A DNA stretch of 64,000 nucleotides from Methylobacterium sp. J-078 (GCF_022829285.1 NZ_JAKSYI010000055.1:124001-188000); one strand, 5' to 3'; counted from the stretch's first letter, positions 9,673 to 19,195 are shown. Numbers and translations are program-made. The notes: generated by a model not told the origin, from the letters alone.

Positions 9673-10143
9673 TCACGGGAGGGCGCGCGCGGCGGCCAGG
9701 ACCTCCTCGGCATGGCCCGGGACCTTCACCTTCGGCCAGATCCGGGCGATGCGGCCCACGCGGTCGAGCAGTAGGGTGGTGCGCTCCACGCCCATGTACT
9801 TGCGCCCGTACATGCTCTTCTCGACCCAGACCCCGTAGGCCTCCAGCATCGCCTTGCCCTCGTCGGAGGCGAGCGGGAAGGTGAGGCCGTACTTTTCCCG
9901 GAACTTGTCGTGGCTCTTCACGGAGTCCGGCGAGACCCCGATCACGATGGCGTCAGCCGCCGCGAAGTCGGAGCCGAGGGCGTTGAAGCCCTGCGCCTCC
10001 AGGGTACAACCGCTCGTATCGTCCTTGGGATAGAAGTAGAGCACGGCCTTGCGGCCCTTCAGGGCGGCGAGGCTGATCGTCTCCCCGCCGGCACCCGCCA
10101 GGGTGAAGTCGGGGGCCTGATCTCCGGTATCGAGGGGCATCAT
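9673..10143 (-). CDS. bcp: Thioredoxin-dependent peroxiredoxin, Bcp/PrxQ type (one-cysteine form)
   Basis: About 156 residues from ATG 10141-10143; ATG 10138-10140 is equally possible, with AAGGAAGG upstream of both. Peroxidatic Cys lies in FYPKDDTSGCTLEA (near residue 46). PrxQ proteins usually have a resolving Cys five residues later, but here that position is Gln (CTLEAQ) and there is no other Cys in the protein, so it must work as a one-Cys enzyme with an outside thiol. It reduces hydrogen peroxide and organic peroxides in the cytoplasm. It is divergent from the AsmA-type gene at 10298. Confidence 0.93.
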   Translation of the reverse strand: MMPLDTGDQAPDFTLAGAGGETISLAALKGRKAVLYFYPKDDTSGCTLEAQGFNALGSDFAAADAIVIGVSPDSVKSHDKFREKYGLTFPLASDEGKAMLEAYGVWVEKSMYGRKYMGVERTTLLLDRVGRIARIWPKVKVPGHAEEVLAAARALP

Positions 10144-10297
10144 GCCTTCCTTTCGGCCGATTGATAGTGTGCCTCTCGGGTTGCACCGTGGCGAGGCCGA
10201 CCGCCCGCGACGAACGAACGGCACCGGAAGCTGAAACCCTCAAGGACAGCCGCTCGATAGCCCGAGGGGACGTTCCGATCCAGCGGCACAAGGATTG

Positions 10298-13200
10298 ATG
10301 GACCAGGAAACGGCCACAGGTTTGGGACCCGCGCGGCCGGCCGCGCGGCGGCGTCCGCTGCTCTGGATCGCGGCGGCCCTCGTGCTTGGTCTCGTCCTCG
10401 CCGTCGGCGGCCTCATCGCGCGCCTCAGCTCGGGGCCGTTGCGCATCGACGGCATGTCGGAGCGGGTCGCCGCGGCCATCGCGGGCAGCATCGGCCCGGG
10501 CTGGCGCGTCGCGCTCAGCGACAGCGCCCTCGAGATCGATTCCGAGCAATCCCTGGCCCTGCGCGTGGCGGGGCTCGACATCCGCAACCCCGAAGGCGCC
10601 CTCGTGGTGCGCGCGCCCCAGGCCGTGGTGAGCCTCGACACCTGGGGGCTCCTGCGCCTCGTGGTGAAGCCCCGCGCCATCGAGTTCCGCGACCTGCAGA
10701 TGACCGCCCTGGTCCACCGCGACGGCAGCATTGCCTTCGCAGCCTCCGACACCCAGCAGGCCGGGACCGTCCAGCCCCACACCCTGCCGAGCGTGGACGC
10801 GGCGCTCGGCAAGGTCTCGCCGATCTCCGCGAGCGTCGCCTCGATCTTCGGCGTGGTGCTCGATTCCGCCGGCATCGTGGGCGCCCTCGACCGGGCCCGG
10901 ATCACCAACGGGCGGCTGACCCTGATCGACGACGACGCCCGCCAGCGGGCGGTCTTCGAGCACGTCAACGGCCTGTTCCGGCGCGACGCCACCCGGGACG
11001 CCCGGGTGTTCGAGCTGCGCATCGACGGGCCGCACGGCGAGTGGCGCTTCGGCGGCACCCTGCACGAGGCCGGCGGCACCCGCCGCACCGGCACGATCAC
11101 CCTCGACGACCTGCCGATCAACGATCTGTTGCTCCTCTCCGGCCAGTCGAAGCTGCCGGTGGAGACCGACCTGAAGCTCTCCGCCAAGGCGGACGTCGCC
11201 ATCGATGCCGGCCGCATCGAGACCATGACGGCCGAGATCGGCACCGGCGGCGGCAACGTCCTCATCGAGGAGAAGGACTTCAACCCCGTCACCATCGACA
11301 GCCTGAAGGCCCTGGTGAGTTGGGACGAGGGCAAGCGGGCGATGCGGCTCGACGGCCTCGACTATCGCGGTGCCGGCAACGCCGTGCACCTCACCGGCGC
11401 CTGGCTCGCGGGCCCCGCCGGCTCGGACGCGGCCTGGACGCTGCAGCTCGCGGGCGAGAACGCGGTGCTGCGCGGCGCCAATGCGGGGGACAAGCCCGTC
11501 ACCCTCGACGCGGTCTCGGCCCACCTCACCGGCAAGGCCGGCGGCGTCGTCATCGACGACTTCACCGTGAAGGCGGGTGCCGCCAGCGGGCAGATCACCG
11601 GCACGCTGGGCACCACCGCCGACGACGACGGCCTGACCCTGCGGATCACCGCCGCCCGCACGGGGGCCCGGATGGCCCTGAGGCTCTGGCCGGAGCACGT
11701 GGCGCCGCCCGCGCGCAACTACCTCGTGGACAACCTGCGCTCCGGCACCGCCGATTCCGTCGACATCACGGTGGACATGAGCGGACCCGAACTCGCCGCC
11801 GCGACGCGGGGCGAGCCGATGCCCGACAACGCGGTGCATATCGACTTCACGGTCTCGGACGCCACCCTGGCGGTGGCGCCCGACGCGCCGCCCCTCACGA
11901 AGGGCCGGGTGACCGGCACCATCACCGGACAGACCACCACGATCCGCAACGTCACCGCCGACCTGCGGATGCCGGACAACCGCATCCTCTCGATCGCGGA
12001 CGGATCCTTCGTGATCCCGAAGATCGCACCGGATTCGGTGGTGGCCCAGATCGGCCTGCGCCTCGGCGGCGGGGCCGACGCCCTGGTCTCGATGCTGCAG
12101 ACGAAGATGTTCAAGAACCTCACCGGGCTCGACCTCGATCCAGCGGCGGTGAAGGGCAGCGCCGACCTGCGCATCGACTTTCCCCTCAACCTCAAGCACA
12201 TCCCGGATCTGGCCGAATTGCCCGTCACCATCTCGGGCACGCTCGCCGACATCGCCATGGACAAGGCCTTCGGCAAGGAGCGCCTGGAGGCCGGACGCTT
12301 CGCGGTCTCGTACGACCGGGGCGCGTTCACCCTGAAGGGCGACGCGCGGGTGATGGGTTCGCCCCTGACGGTGGACCTGCGCCAGCCCAAGGCCGGCGCG
12401 CCGGGCGAGCTCAACGTGTCGCTGGCCCTCGACGAGGCCCTGCGGGCGCGCAAGGGCCTGCCCGTCGCGCCGCAGCTCTCGGGGACGATTCCTGTCAGGA
12501 TCAATGTACCCTTCGGGCGGGGGGGCAAGCCGCCGATCCGCGTGGAGGCGGACCTCGTCCGCGCCGCCAGCGACGGGCTTCTGCCCGGCTTCATCAAGGC
12601 GGCCGGCAAGCCCGGCCGCGCAAGCTTCACGGTGGTGGAGGGCGCCAACGGCGGCCTCGACCTGCGCGACCTCAGCCTCGACGCCGCGCCCGTCACCGTA
12701 CGCGGCAGCGCGACCTTGAGCGGGGAGGGCGGCTTCGAGCGCGCCGACCTCACCACCCTGAAGCTCTCGCCCGGCGACGACATGCGCGTGCAGGCGGAGC
12801 GCAGCGGCAACGGCTACCGCGTCTCTGTGAAGGGCGCGGTGGGCGATGCGCGCCCGTTCCTGCGCGGCCTGACGGGCCCGGAGGGGAAGGGCGGCCGCGA
12901 CGGCGCGCCGAAGGACATCGACGCCGATGTCAGCCTCGGCATCCTCACGGGCTTCAACGGCGAGGCCCTGACCAATGCCAGCGCCAAGGTCAGCTTACGC
13001 GGGCGCGACATCCGCAGCGGGCGCCTCCAGGGCAAGTTCACCGGCGCACCCTTCAGCGCCCAGGTCACGCACGGCGAGCGCGGCGCCGCGAGCATCACCA
13101 TCGAGACCCTCGATGCCGGCTCGACCCTGCGCTTCGCCGACATCTACAAGCGCATGTACGGCGGCAAGCTCGTCATGACGAGCGCCCTCAGCGACGGGCC

Positions 13201-13738
13201 GCAGCCGGGCTCCGTGCAGATCCGCAACTTCGTCCTGCGCAACGAGCCCGCCCTGTCGAGCATCGTGGCGCAGGGGCCGGCCACCAGCGAGGCGGTGGAT
13301 TCCCGGGGCCGCAAGTATGTGGTGCAGAACGCCGGCAACGACGTCGAGTTCGACCGGCTGCGGGCGATCTTCACCCGCACGGGTACCCGGATCGACATCA
13401 GCGACGCCGCGATCTCGAACCCCGCCATGGGCTTCACCATGACGGGGTTCCTCGACACCGCCAAGGAACGCACCGACATCAACGGCACCTTCGTGCCCCT
13501 CTACGGCCTGAACAACGTCGTCTCGCAGCTGCCGATCCTCGGACAATTGCTCGGGGGCGGCCGCAACGAAGGCCTGTTCGCCCTGAACTTCCGGGTCTCG
13601 GGCCGGCTCTCGAAGCCGGATGTCAGCGTCAACCCGCTCTCGGCGCTGGCCCCCGGCATCCTGCGCAAGCTCTTCAGCGCGGGCGGCGGCAACGACGGCG
13701 TCGCGGGCGCGACGCTGCCGGCCGAGACGGAACGCTGA
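10298..13738 (+). CDS. AsmA/YhdP-type large envelope protein (DUF3971)
   Basis: About 1146 residues. One N-terminal transmembrane segment (PLLWIAAALVLGLVLAVGGL, about residues 20-42) is followed by a very long region of alternating short beta-strands typical of DUF3971 and the AsmA-like C-terminal domain. It ends in FALNFRVSGRLSKPDVSVNPLSALAPG, a pattern seen near the end of AsmA-family proteins. Members such as YhdP and TamB form periplasm-spanning grooves and are implicated in phospholipid transport to the outer membrane. The start is taken at ATG 10298, with AAGGA four bases upstream; a TTG lies directly before it. Overlapping long frames on both strands are shadows. Confidence 0.88.
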   Translation: MDQETATGLGPARPAARRRPLLWIAAALVLGLVLAVGGLIARLSSGPLRIDGMSERVAAAIAGSIGPGWRVALSDSALEIDSEQSLALRVAGLDIRNPEGALVVRAPQAVVSLDTWGLLRLVVKPRAIEFRDLQMTALVHRDGSIAFAASDTQQAGTVQPHTLPSVDAALGKVSPISASVASIFGVVLDSAGIVGALDRARITNGRLTLIDDDARQRAVFEHVNGLFRRDATRDARVFELRIDGPHGEWRFGGTLHEAGGTRRTGTITLDDLPINDLLLLSGQSKLPVETDLKLSAKADVAIDAGRIETMTAEIGTGGGNVLIEEKDFNPVTIDSLKALVSWDEGKRAMRLDGLDYRGAGNAVHLTGAWLAGPAGSDAAWTLQLAGENAVLRGANAGDKPVTLDAVSAHLTGKAGGVVIDDFTVKAGAASGQITGTLGTTADDDGLTLRITAARTGARMALRLWPEHVAPPARNYLVDNLRSGTADSVDITVDMSGPELAAATRGEPMPDNAVHIDFTVSDATLAVAPDAPPLTKGRVTGTITGQTTTIRNVTADLRMPDNRILSIADGSFVIPKIAPDSVVAQIGLRLGGGADALVSMLQTKMFKNLTGLDLDPAAVKGSADLRIDFPLNLKHIPDLAELPVTISGTLADIAMDKAFGKERLEAGRFAVSYDRGAFTLKGDARVMGSPLTVDLRQPKAGAPGELNVSLALDEALRARKGLPVAPQLSGTIPVRINVPFGRGGKPPIRVEADLVRAASDGLLPGFIKAAGKPGRASFTVVEGANGGLDLRDLSLDAAPVTVRGSATLSGEGGFERADLTTLKLSPGDDMRVQAERSGNGYRVSVKGAVGDARPFLRGLTGPEGKGGRDGAPKDIDADVSLGILTGFNGEALTNASAKVSLRGRDIRSGRLQGKFTGAPFSAQVTHGERGAASITIETLDAGSTLRFADIYKRMYGGKLVMTSALSDGPQPGSVQIRNFVLRNEPALSSIVAQGPATSEAVDSRGRKYVVQNAGNDVEFDRLRAIFTRTGTRIDISDAAISNPAMGFTMTGFLDTAKERTDINGTFVPLYGLNNVVSQLPILGQLLGGGRNEGLFALNFRVSGRLSKPDVSVNPLSALAPGILRKLFSAGGGNDGVAGATLPAETER

Positions 13739-13867
13739 GGGATTTCGGGGGCGGACCTCGCTTCGCGAAACGCGACGGCACGCTCCCCCCTTGCAGAACC
13801 TCTCCCCCATCCGGGCTACCGGATTCACGCATTTCGCCCGGTGCGATCGCTCGTCGCTCCAGAGCCT

Positions 13868-13979
13868 TCATCCTGGGGCCGCGCAGCGGAACCCGGGATC
13901 CAGATCCGCCGAAACGGCTTCATCCTGCCACCGCAGCGGATCTAGATTCCGGGTTCGCCTGCGGCGCCCCGGAATGACA
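13868..13979. repeat. Extragenic palindromic element (REP/BIME-like) in a gene-free stretch
   Basis: The 388-base gap 13739-14126 carries no credible gene. Its centre holds two inverted arms, 13868-13907 and 13938-13979. One arm has GCAGCGGAACCCGGGATCC; the complement of the other has GCAGGCGAACCCGGAATC. About 33 of 40 positions pair, so the DNA or RNA could fold into a long hairpin with a loop of about 30 bases. The element lies between the convergent AsmA-type and beta-oxidation genes. I see nothing else in the gap beyond ordinary GC-rich spacer. Confidence 0.75.
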
Positions 13980-14126
13980 GGGGTGGGTGTCAAGGCGTTT
14001 CGGAGGAAATTCGGAGCAGTGTGATACCGCTTTCGGTCGATTGTCTTCGATCGGCTTTGCGCGACAGGCTGCTCCCTTCCTCGAGGAGAGGATCAGCCGG
14101 CGACGGAGAAACGCCAGAACTCTGCG

Positions 14127-16331
14127 TCAGGCCGCCTTTTTCGCCGCCGCGTCGCCGTAGAACGTCCCCCCGCGCGCGGCCATGTCGAGGAGGTTCTCGG
14201 GCACGGCGAAGCGCGGGCCGTGCTTGGCCTCCAGCCCTTGCGCCAGCGCCACGAAGGCCTGGGCGCCCATGAAGTCGATGTAGGACAGGGCGCCCCCCGT
14301 GAAGGGCGCGAAGCCGAAGCCAAGGATCGAGCCGACATCCGCCTCGCGGGGATCGGTGACGACGCCCTCGCCGACGGTGCGGGCGGCTTCCAGGGCCTGC
14401 ACCACGAGGAGGCGCTGCTTCAGCTCGGCGAAATCGACCGCGTCGGGATCGACCTTGGTCGCCTGAAGGCCGGCGAGGCCGGGCCACAGGCGCTTGGGTG
14501 CGCCCTCGGGATAATCGTAGAAGCCGCGCTTGTTCTTGCGGCCGAGGCGGCCCTCGCCCTCGACGAGGGTGGTGAGCAGGGCCTTCTGGGCCGGGTCGAT
14601 GCTCTCGGCCCCGAGCTGCGCCTCGGTCGCCTTGACGATCTTCAGGGCGAGGTCGACCGCGACCTCGTCGGTGAGCGAGAGCGGGCCGACCGGCATGCCC
14701 GCCTGGCGGCCGGCATTCTCGATCATCGCCGCCGGGATGCCCTCGTTGAGCATCTTGTGGCCCTCGAGCAGGTAGGCGCCGACGCAGCGGTTGGCGAAGA
14801 AGCCGCGCGCGTCGTTGACCACGATCGGGGTCTTCTTGATCGCCCGGACATAGTCGAGGGCGGTGGCCAGCGCCGCGTCGCCGGTCCGGTCGCCCTTGAT
14901 GATCTCGACGAGCATCATCTTCTCCACCGGCGAGAAGAAGTGGATGCCGACGAACTGTTCCGGCCGGGCCGAGGTCTCGGCCAAGCCCGTGATCGGCAGG
15001 GTGGAGGTGTTGGAGGCGAAGATCGTCTCCGGCCGGATCACGGCCTCGACCTTGGCGATGACGTCGGCCTTCACCTTCGGATCCTCGAACACCGCCTCGA
15101 TGACGAGGTCGCAGGCGCCGAGATCGGCGTAGTCGGCGCTCGTTGTGATGCGGGCGAGCAGCGCGTCGCGGTCGGCGGTCTTGGCCCGGCCCTTGTTGAT
15201 CTGATCGGTGACGAGCTTGTGGGCGTAGGCCTTGCCCTTCTCGGCCGCCTCAAGGGACTGGTCGACGAGAACGACCTCCATGCCCGCATTGGCGCTGACA
15301 TAGGCGACGCCCGCCCCCATGAAGCCAGCGCCCACGACGCCGACGCGGCTGACCTTGGTGGCCGGCACGTCCTTCGGGCGGCGCGCGCCCTTGTTCAGCT
15401 CGCCCATGGAAAGGAACAGCGTGCGGATCATCGCCGCCGCCTCCTTGGTGCGCAGGATATGGGCGAAGTAGCGGCTCTCCACGCGCAGGGCCTGGTCCAT
15501 CGGCAGCTGCAGACCCTCGTAGACCGAGGCCAGGATCGCCTTGGCGGCGGGGTAGTTGTCGTGCGTCTCGCGCCGGTAGATGGCGTTGGCCGGCGGCCAG
15601 ATCATCATGCCGGCCGGCGAATAGACCTTGCCGGACGGCGCTTTGAACTTCGGCTGATCCCAGGGCGCCACGGCCGAGCCGCCGGCCGCGATCCAGGCCT
15701 TGGCCTTGGCGACGATCTCCTCCCGGCCCGCGACCTCGTGGACGAGGCCCATGTTCTTCGCCATCAGGGGACGGATCTGCTCACCCTTGAACAGCATCTG
15801 GAGAGCGTCGCCCGTCTGCATCAGGCGCGCGACACGCTGGGTGCCGCCGCCGCCCGGGAACAGGCCGACCTTGATCTCGGGCAGGCCGACGCGGGTCTTC
15901 GGATCGTCGGAGAGCACCCGGTAATGGCAGGAGAGCGCGAGTTCGAAGGCGCCGCCGAGGCAGATGCCGTTCACCGCCGCCGCAAAGGGCTTGCCGCAGG
16001 TCTCGAGCTTGCGGAACACCAGGGTCAGCTTCCGCGATTCCTCGAAGAAGTGGCGCATCGCCGCCTCCTCGCCGCGCTCGGCCTTGAGCGACTCGTAGGC
16101 GCGCCCGAGGCCCTGGAGCATCGTCAGGTCGGCGCCGCCGGAATAGTTCTCTTTTCCGGAGACGATGACGCAGCCCTTGATGCTTGCGTCCGCCACCACG
16201 GCGTCGACCACCTGGCCGAGCTCGTCCATCACCGCGTCGGTGAAGACGTTCATGGAGCGACCCGGCATGTCCCAGGTCGCCAGCGCGATCCCGTCGGCAT
16301 CGGTCTCAAGACGGAAATTGGTGAGATTCAT
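14127..16331 (-). CDS. Bifunctional enoyl-CoA hydratase / 3-hydroxyacyl-CoA dehydrogenase (FadJ/FadB type)
   Basis: 734 residues carrying two steps of fatty-acid beta-oxidation. The N-terminal crotonase domain (about 1-190) keeps both catalytic Glu residues, in NGICLGGAFELAL and LPEIKVGLFPGGGGTQR. The NAD-binding dehydrogenase begins near residue 315 with VGVVGAGFMGAGVAYVSA and continues with the catalytic His in HFFSPVEKMMLVE and KTPIVVNDARGFFANR. The C-terminal helical repeats close the dehydrogenase. Start ATG 16329-16331 with GAGGATC upstream. Thiolase and acyl-CoA dehydrogenase genes follow on the same strand within 5 kb, which fits a shared pathway. It could also serve PHA or ethylmalonyl-CoA-linked acyl-CoA turnover. 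Confidence 0.94.
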   Translation of the reverse strand: MNLTNFRLETDADGIALATWDMPGRSMNVFTDAVMDELGQVVDAVVADASIKGCVIVSGKENYSGGADLTMLQGLGRAYESLKAERGEEAAMRHFFEESRKLTLVFRKLETCGKPFAAAVNGICLGGAFELALSCHYRVLSDDPKTRVGLPEIKVGLFPGGGGTQRVARLMQTGDALQMLFKGEQIRPLMAKNMGLVHEVAGREEIVAKAKAWIAAGGSAVAPWDQPKFKAPSGKVYSPAGMMIWPPANAIYRRETHDNYPAAKAILASVYEGLQLPMDQALRVESRYFAHILRTKEAAAMIRTLFLSMGELNKGARRPKDVPATKVSRVGVVGAGFMGAGVAYVSANAGMEVVLVDQSLEAAEKGKAYAHKLVTDQINKGRAKTADRDALLARITTSADYADLGACDLVIEAVFEDPKVKADVIAKVEAVIRPETIFASNTSTLPITGLAETSARPEQFVGIHFFSPVEKMMLVEIIKGDRTGDAALATALDYVRAIKKTPIVVNDARGFFANRCVGAYLLEGHKMLNEGIPAAMIENAGRQAGMPVGPLSLTDEVAVDLALKIVKATEAQLGAESIDPAQKALLTTLVEGEGRLGRKNKRGFYDYPEGAPKRLWPGLAGLQATKVDPDAVDFAELKQRLLVVQALEAARTVGEGVVTDPREADVGSILGFGFAPFTGGALSYIDFMGAQAFVALAQGLEAKHGPRFAVPENLLDMAARGGTFYGDAAAKKAA

Positions 16332-16448
16332 CGCTGATCCTCGGGTTGGCGGCGGTTAGGGCTTCGGCGGAAGCGCTTAAGCCAATCTCAAAACTTGCGT
16401 GTGCATCCCGGATTGCCAGGAAGCACATCGCTGCGACAGGACAAGACC

Positions 16449-17234
16449 ATGACCGGACGGATCGGCTGCCAGGGCTGCCGCGATGGCGCCGACCTCGACT
16501 TCACCTTCACGATGGCCTTTCAGCCGATCCTCGACTTCGCCGCGCACCGCGTCTGGGGCTACGAGGCCCTGGTGCGCGGCACGGGCGGCGAATCCGCCGC
16601 CTCCATCCTCGGGCGCGTCACCCCGGAGACGGTCTACCGGTTCGACCAGGCGGCGCGGGTGAAGGCGATCGAGCTCGCCGGCCGCCTCTTTCCCGCCGAC
16701 GACGCGACGCGCCTGTCGATCAACTTCATGCCGAACGCCGTCTACGAGCCGGCGGCCTGCATCCGCTCGTCCCTGGAGGCGGCGCGCAGGGCGGGCTTCG
16801 CCCACGACCGGATCATGTTCGAGTTCACCGAGAACGAGAAGTTCCGCGACACCGCCCACGTCTCGCGCATCGTCTCCGAGTATCGCCGACAGGGCTTCCT
16901 GACGGCGCTCGACGATTTCGGCGCGGGTTTCGCGGGCTTGAGCCTGCTGGCGAACTTCCAGCCGGACCTCATCAAGATCGACATGGACCTCCTGCGCGGC
17001 ATCGACACCGACCGGCGCCGCCAGGTCATCGTGGCGGGCATCATCGGCATCGCCGGTTCCCTCGGCATCGCGGTGATCGCCGAAGGGGTCGAGACGGCCT
17101 CTGAGCTCGAGACCCTGCGCGGCCTCGGCGCGACGCTGTTCCAGGGCTATCACTTCGCCAAGCCGCATCTGGAGGCGCTCCCGCCGGTGGCGGGCTTTCC
17201 GGCGGGCGGGTACGACCACGCGCTTGTGGCTTGA
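16449..17234 (+). CDS. Stand-alone EAL-domain cyclic-di-GMP phosphodiesterase
   Basis: 261 residues from ATG 16449, almost all EAL domain. Every catalytic landmark I can check is present: YEALVRG (ExLxR), SINFMPN, FEFTENE, LDDFGAGFAG, LIKIDMD, AEGVE and FQGYHFAKP. It should therefore hydrolyse cyclic di-GMP. No sensor, GGDEF or membrane segment precedes it. The N-terminus has an unusual CxxC (GCQGC, residues 7-10) that may bind metal or respond to redox. It is divergent from the beta-oxidation gene and convergent with the DUF2059 gene. Confidence 0.92.
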   Translation: MTGRIGCQGCRDGADLDFTFTMAFQPILDFAAHRVWGYEALVRGTGGESAASILGRVTPETVYRFDQAARVKAIELAGRLFPADDATRLSINFMPNAVYEPAACIRSSLEAARRAGFAHDRIMFEFTENEKFRDTAHVSRIVSEYRRQGFLTALDDFGAGFAGLSLLANFQPDLIKIDMDLLRGIDTDRRRQVIVAGIIGIAGSLGIAVIAEGVETASELETLRGLGATLFQGYHFAKPHLEALPPVAGFPAGGYDHALVA

Positions 17235-17264
17235 AGCGGCCATCGGAGCGCCCGCCGAACCGCC

Positions 17265-17771
17265 TCAGCGTGCCGGCATCGGCATCGGCATCGGCGCACC
17301 GGGCGCGCCCGGGGCGCCGTTGGCCACCGAGTCGCCGGCCGCCGCGATCGCCAGCATGTTCAGGAGCTTGGTGACCGAGGCCTGAGAGACCGCCGTCACG
17401 GTGGAGGCCGGATCGGCGTTGATGGCCTGGAACTTCTGGTAGGTCTTGTCGCCGTAGATGTCGGAGAGGTGCTTCAGCTCGTCGAGGCTGAACTTCTCCG
17501 CATAGGCCTTCGACAGGCCGTCTAGCATGGTCTCGCGCTGCTTGTCGAACTCGGCGCGGATCTCCTTGCGGACCGCATCGGCTTTGTCTTCCTTCATGGG
17601 TGCCACGGTCTTCTCCAGGGCGCCGGTGAAGCCGACCTCCAGGTTCTTCAGCGTCGTTTTCTGGACGAGGTCCTTGGCCGCGGCGATCCGGTCGGCGGCA
17701 TCGTCGGCGCGAGCTGTGATCGGCAGGCACAGGGCCGTGGTCAGGCAGAGGGTGGCGAGCAGGCGCGTCAT
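17265..17771 (-). CDS. DUF2059 family periplasmic protein
   Basis: 168 residues with a signal peptide (MTRLLATLCLTTALCLPITARA, cleaved before DD). The mature part is helical and carries the DUF2059 pattern, including AYAEKFSLDELKHLSDIYGDKTYQKF. The C-terminus is a low-complexity Gly/Pro/Met tail (PMPMPMP). DUF2059 has no assigned reaction. It lies downstream of the thiolase with about 100 bases between them. Confidence 0.8.
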   Translation of the reverse strand: MTRLLATLCLTTALCLPITARADDAADRIAAAKDLVQKTTLKNLEVGFTGALEKTVAPMKEDKADAVRKEIRAEFDKQRETMLDGLSKAYAEKFSLDELKHLSDIYGDKTYQKFQAINADPASTVTAVSQASVTKLLNMLAIAAAGDSVANGAPGAPGAPMPMPMPAR

Positions 17772-17872
17772 CGTGGCGTTGTCCTCGAAAGTCTTCTTGT
17801 GAGCCCACCGCCGGGCGACGGCGGGCGCCGCCGTCTACCCCATCGCAGAAGGGATGGGGAGGCGACCCGGCC

Positions 17873-19081
17873 TCACACCCGCTCGATGATGGTGGCCGTG
17901 CCCATGCCGGCGCCGATGCACAGGGTCACCAGGGCGCGCTCCTTGCCGGTGCGCTCCAGTTCGTCGAGCACGGTGCCGAGGATCATGGCGCCGGTGGCCC
18001 CCAGCGGATGGCCCATGGCGATGGCGCCGCCGCAGACGTTGATCCGGGCCGGGTCGACGTCGAAGGCCTGCTGGAAGCGCAGCACCACGGCGGCGAAGGC
18101 CTCGTTGACCTCGAACAGGTCGATGTCGGACAGGCTCATGCCGGCGCGGGCCAGGACCTTCTTCGTCACGTCCACCGGGCCGGTGAGCATCAGGGCCGGG
18201 TCCGAGCCGATATTGGCGAAGGCGCGGATGCGGGCGCGCGGCTTGAGGCCCGCGGCATCGCCGGCCTCGCGCGAACCGATCAGCACCGCGGCGGCGCCGT
18301 CGACGATCCCCGACGAATTGCCCGCATGGTGGACGTGGTTGACGGTCTCGACGTCGGGATGCGCGTCGATCGCCACGGCGTCGAAGCCGCCCATCTGGCC
18401 CATCTGTACGAAGGAGGCCTTGAGCTGCCCCAGTGACTGCATGTCGGTGGAGGGCCGCATGTGCTCGTCGTGCGCAAGCAGCGTGATTCCGTTGATGTCG
18501 CGCACGGGTACCACCGCGTCGGCGAAGCGCCCCTCGGCCCAGGAGGCGGCCGAGCGCTTCTGCGACTCGACCGCGTAGGCGTCGCAATCGTCGCGGGAGA
18601 AGCCGTATTTCGAGGCGATGAGATCGGCCGAGACGCCCTGGGGCATGAACCACGACTTGATCGCGATGGCCGGGTCCACCGGCCAGGCCCCGCCGGAGGC
18701 GCCCAGGCCCACGCGGCTCATCGACTCGACGCCGCCGCCCACCGTCATGTCGTGCTGGCCGGCCATGACCTGCGCGGCGGCGAAGTTCACCGCGTCGAGG
18801 CCCGACGCGCAGAAGCGGTTGATCTGCACGCCCGGCACGTGCGTGCCGTAATCGGCCACCAGCGCGGCCGCGCGGGCGATGTCGCCCCCGGCCTCGCCCA
18901 CCGGATCGACGCAGCCCAAGACCACGTCGTCGACGCGGCGCGTGTCGAGGGCGTTGCGGTCCTTCAGGGCGCGCAGGGCCACCTCGGCGAGGCGAAGCGC
19001 CGTCACCTCGTGCAGTGCGCCGTCGGGCTTGCCGCGTCCCCGGGGGGTACGGACGTGGTCGTAGATGAAGGCCTCGGGCAT
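17873..19081 (-). CDS. Acetyl-CoA C-acyltransferase (thiolase)
   Basis: 402 residues. Thiolase signatures are complete: nucleophilic Cys in NRFCASGLDAV (near residue 91), the His motif in CGGAIAMGHPLGATGAM and the second catalytic Cys in LVTLCIGAGMGTA. The family either cleaves 3-ketoacyl-CoA in beta-oxidation or condenses two acetyl-CoA. With a FadJ-type enzyme and an acyl-CoA dehydrogenase on the same strand, degradative 3-ketoacyl-CoA thiolase is the more likely role. Start ATG 19079-19081. Between its start and the upstream dehydrogenase is a 169-base gap occupied by an inverted pair of extragenic repeats. Confidence 0.93.
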   Translation of the reverse strand: MPEAFIYDHVRTPRGRGKPDGALHEVTALRLAEVALRALKDRNALDTRRVDDVVLGCVDPVGEAGGDIARAAALVADYGTHVPGVQINRFCASGLDAVNFAAAQVMAGQHDMTVGGGVESMSRVGLGASGGAWPVDPAIAIKSWFMPQGVSADLIASKYGFSRDDCDAYAVESQKRSAASWAEGRFADAVVPVRDINGITLLAHDEHMRPSTDMQSLGQLKASFVQMGQMGGFDAVAIDAHPDVETVNHVHHAGNSSGIVDGAAAVLIGSREAGDAAGLKPRARIRAFANIGSDPALMLTGPVDVTKKVLARAGMSLSDIDLFEVNEAFAAVVLRFQQAFDVDPARINVCGGAIAMGHPLGATGAMILGTVLDELERTGKERALVTLCIGAGMGTATIIERV

Positions 19082-19120
19082 GCGTGTCCTCGTTCTCTTG
19101 ACCCTGGCGGCGCGGGCATT

Positions 19121-19160
19121 CCCCCTCCCCCTTGCGGGGAGGGGTCAGGGGTGGGGGTGG
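19121..19160 (+). repeat. G/C-rich extragenic repeat, copy 2
   Basis: Reads CCCCCTCCCCCTTGCGGGG then AGGGGTCAGGGGTGGGGG. It is the same element as at 8261-8299 and is paired head-to-head with the copy at 19196-19240, so the two can form a large cruciform or hairpin between two genes of the same pathway. Confidence 0.75.
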
Positions 19161-19195
19161 CGCCGCCAGCCTCGGCCGACGGAGGGTCGCCCAAC

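Noticed and set aside
9953..12199. Long minus-strand frame (about 748 codons) over bcp and the AsmA-type gene
   Set aside because: It overlaps two well-supported genes, has His/Arg/Gly-rich composition and no family signature. It is a shadow of high GC.
11041..13977. 978-codon plus-strand frame inside the AsmA-type gene
   Set aside because: Very Arg/His/Pro-rich translation with no hydrophobic core. It is the +1 shadow of the real frame.
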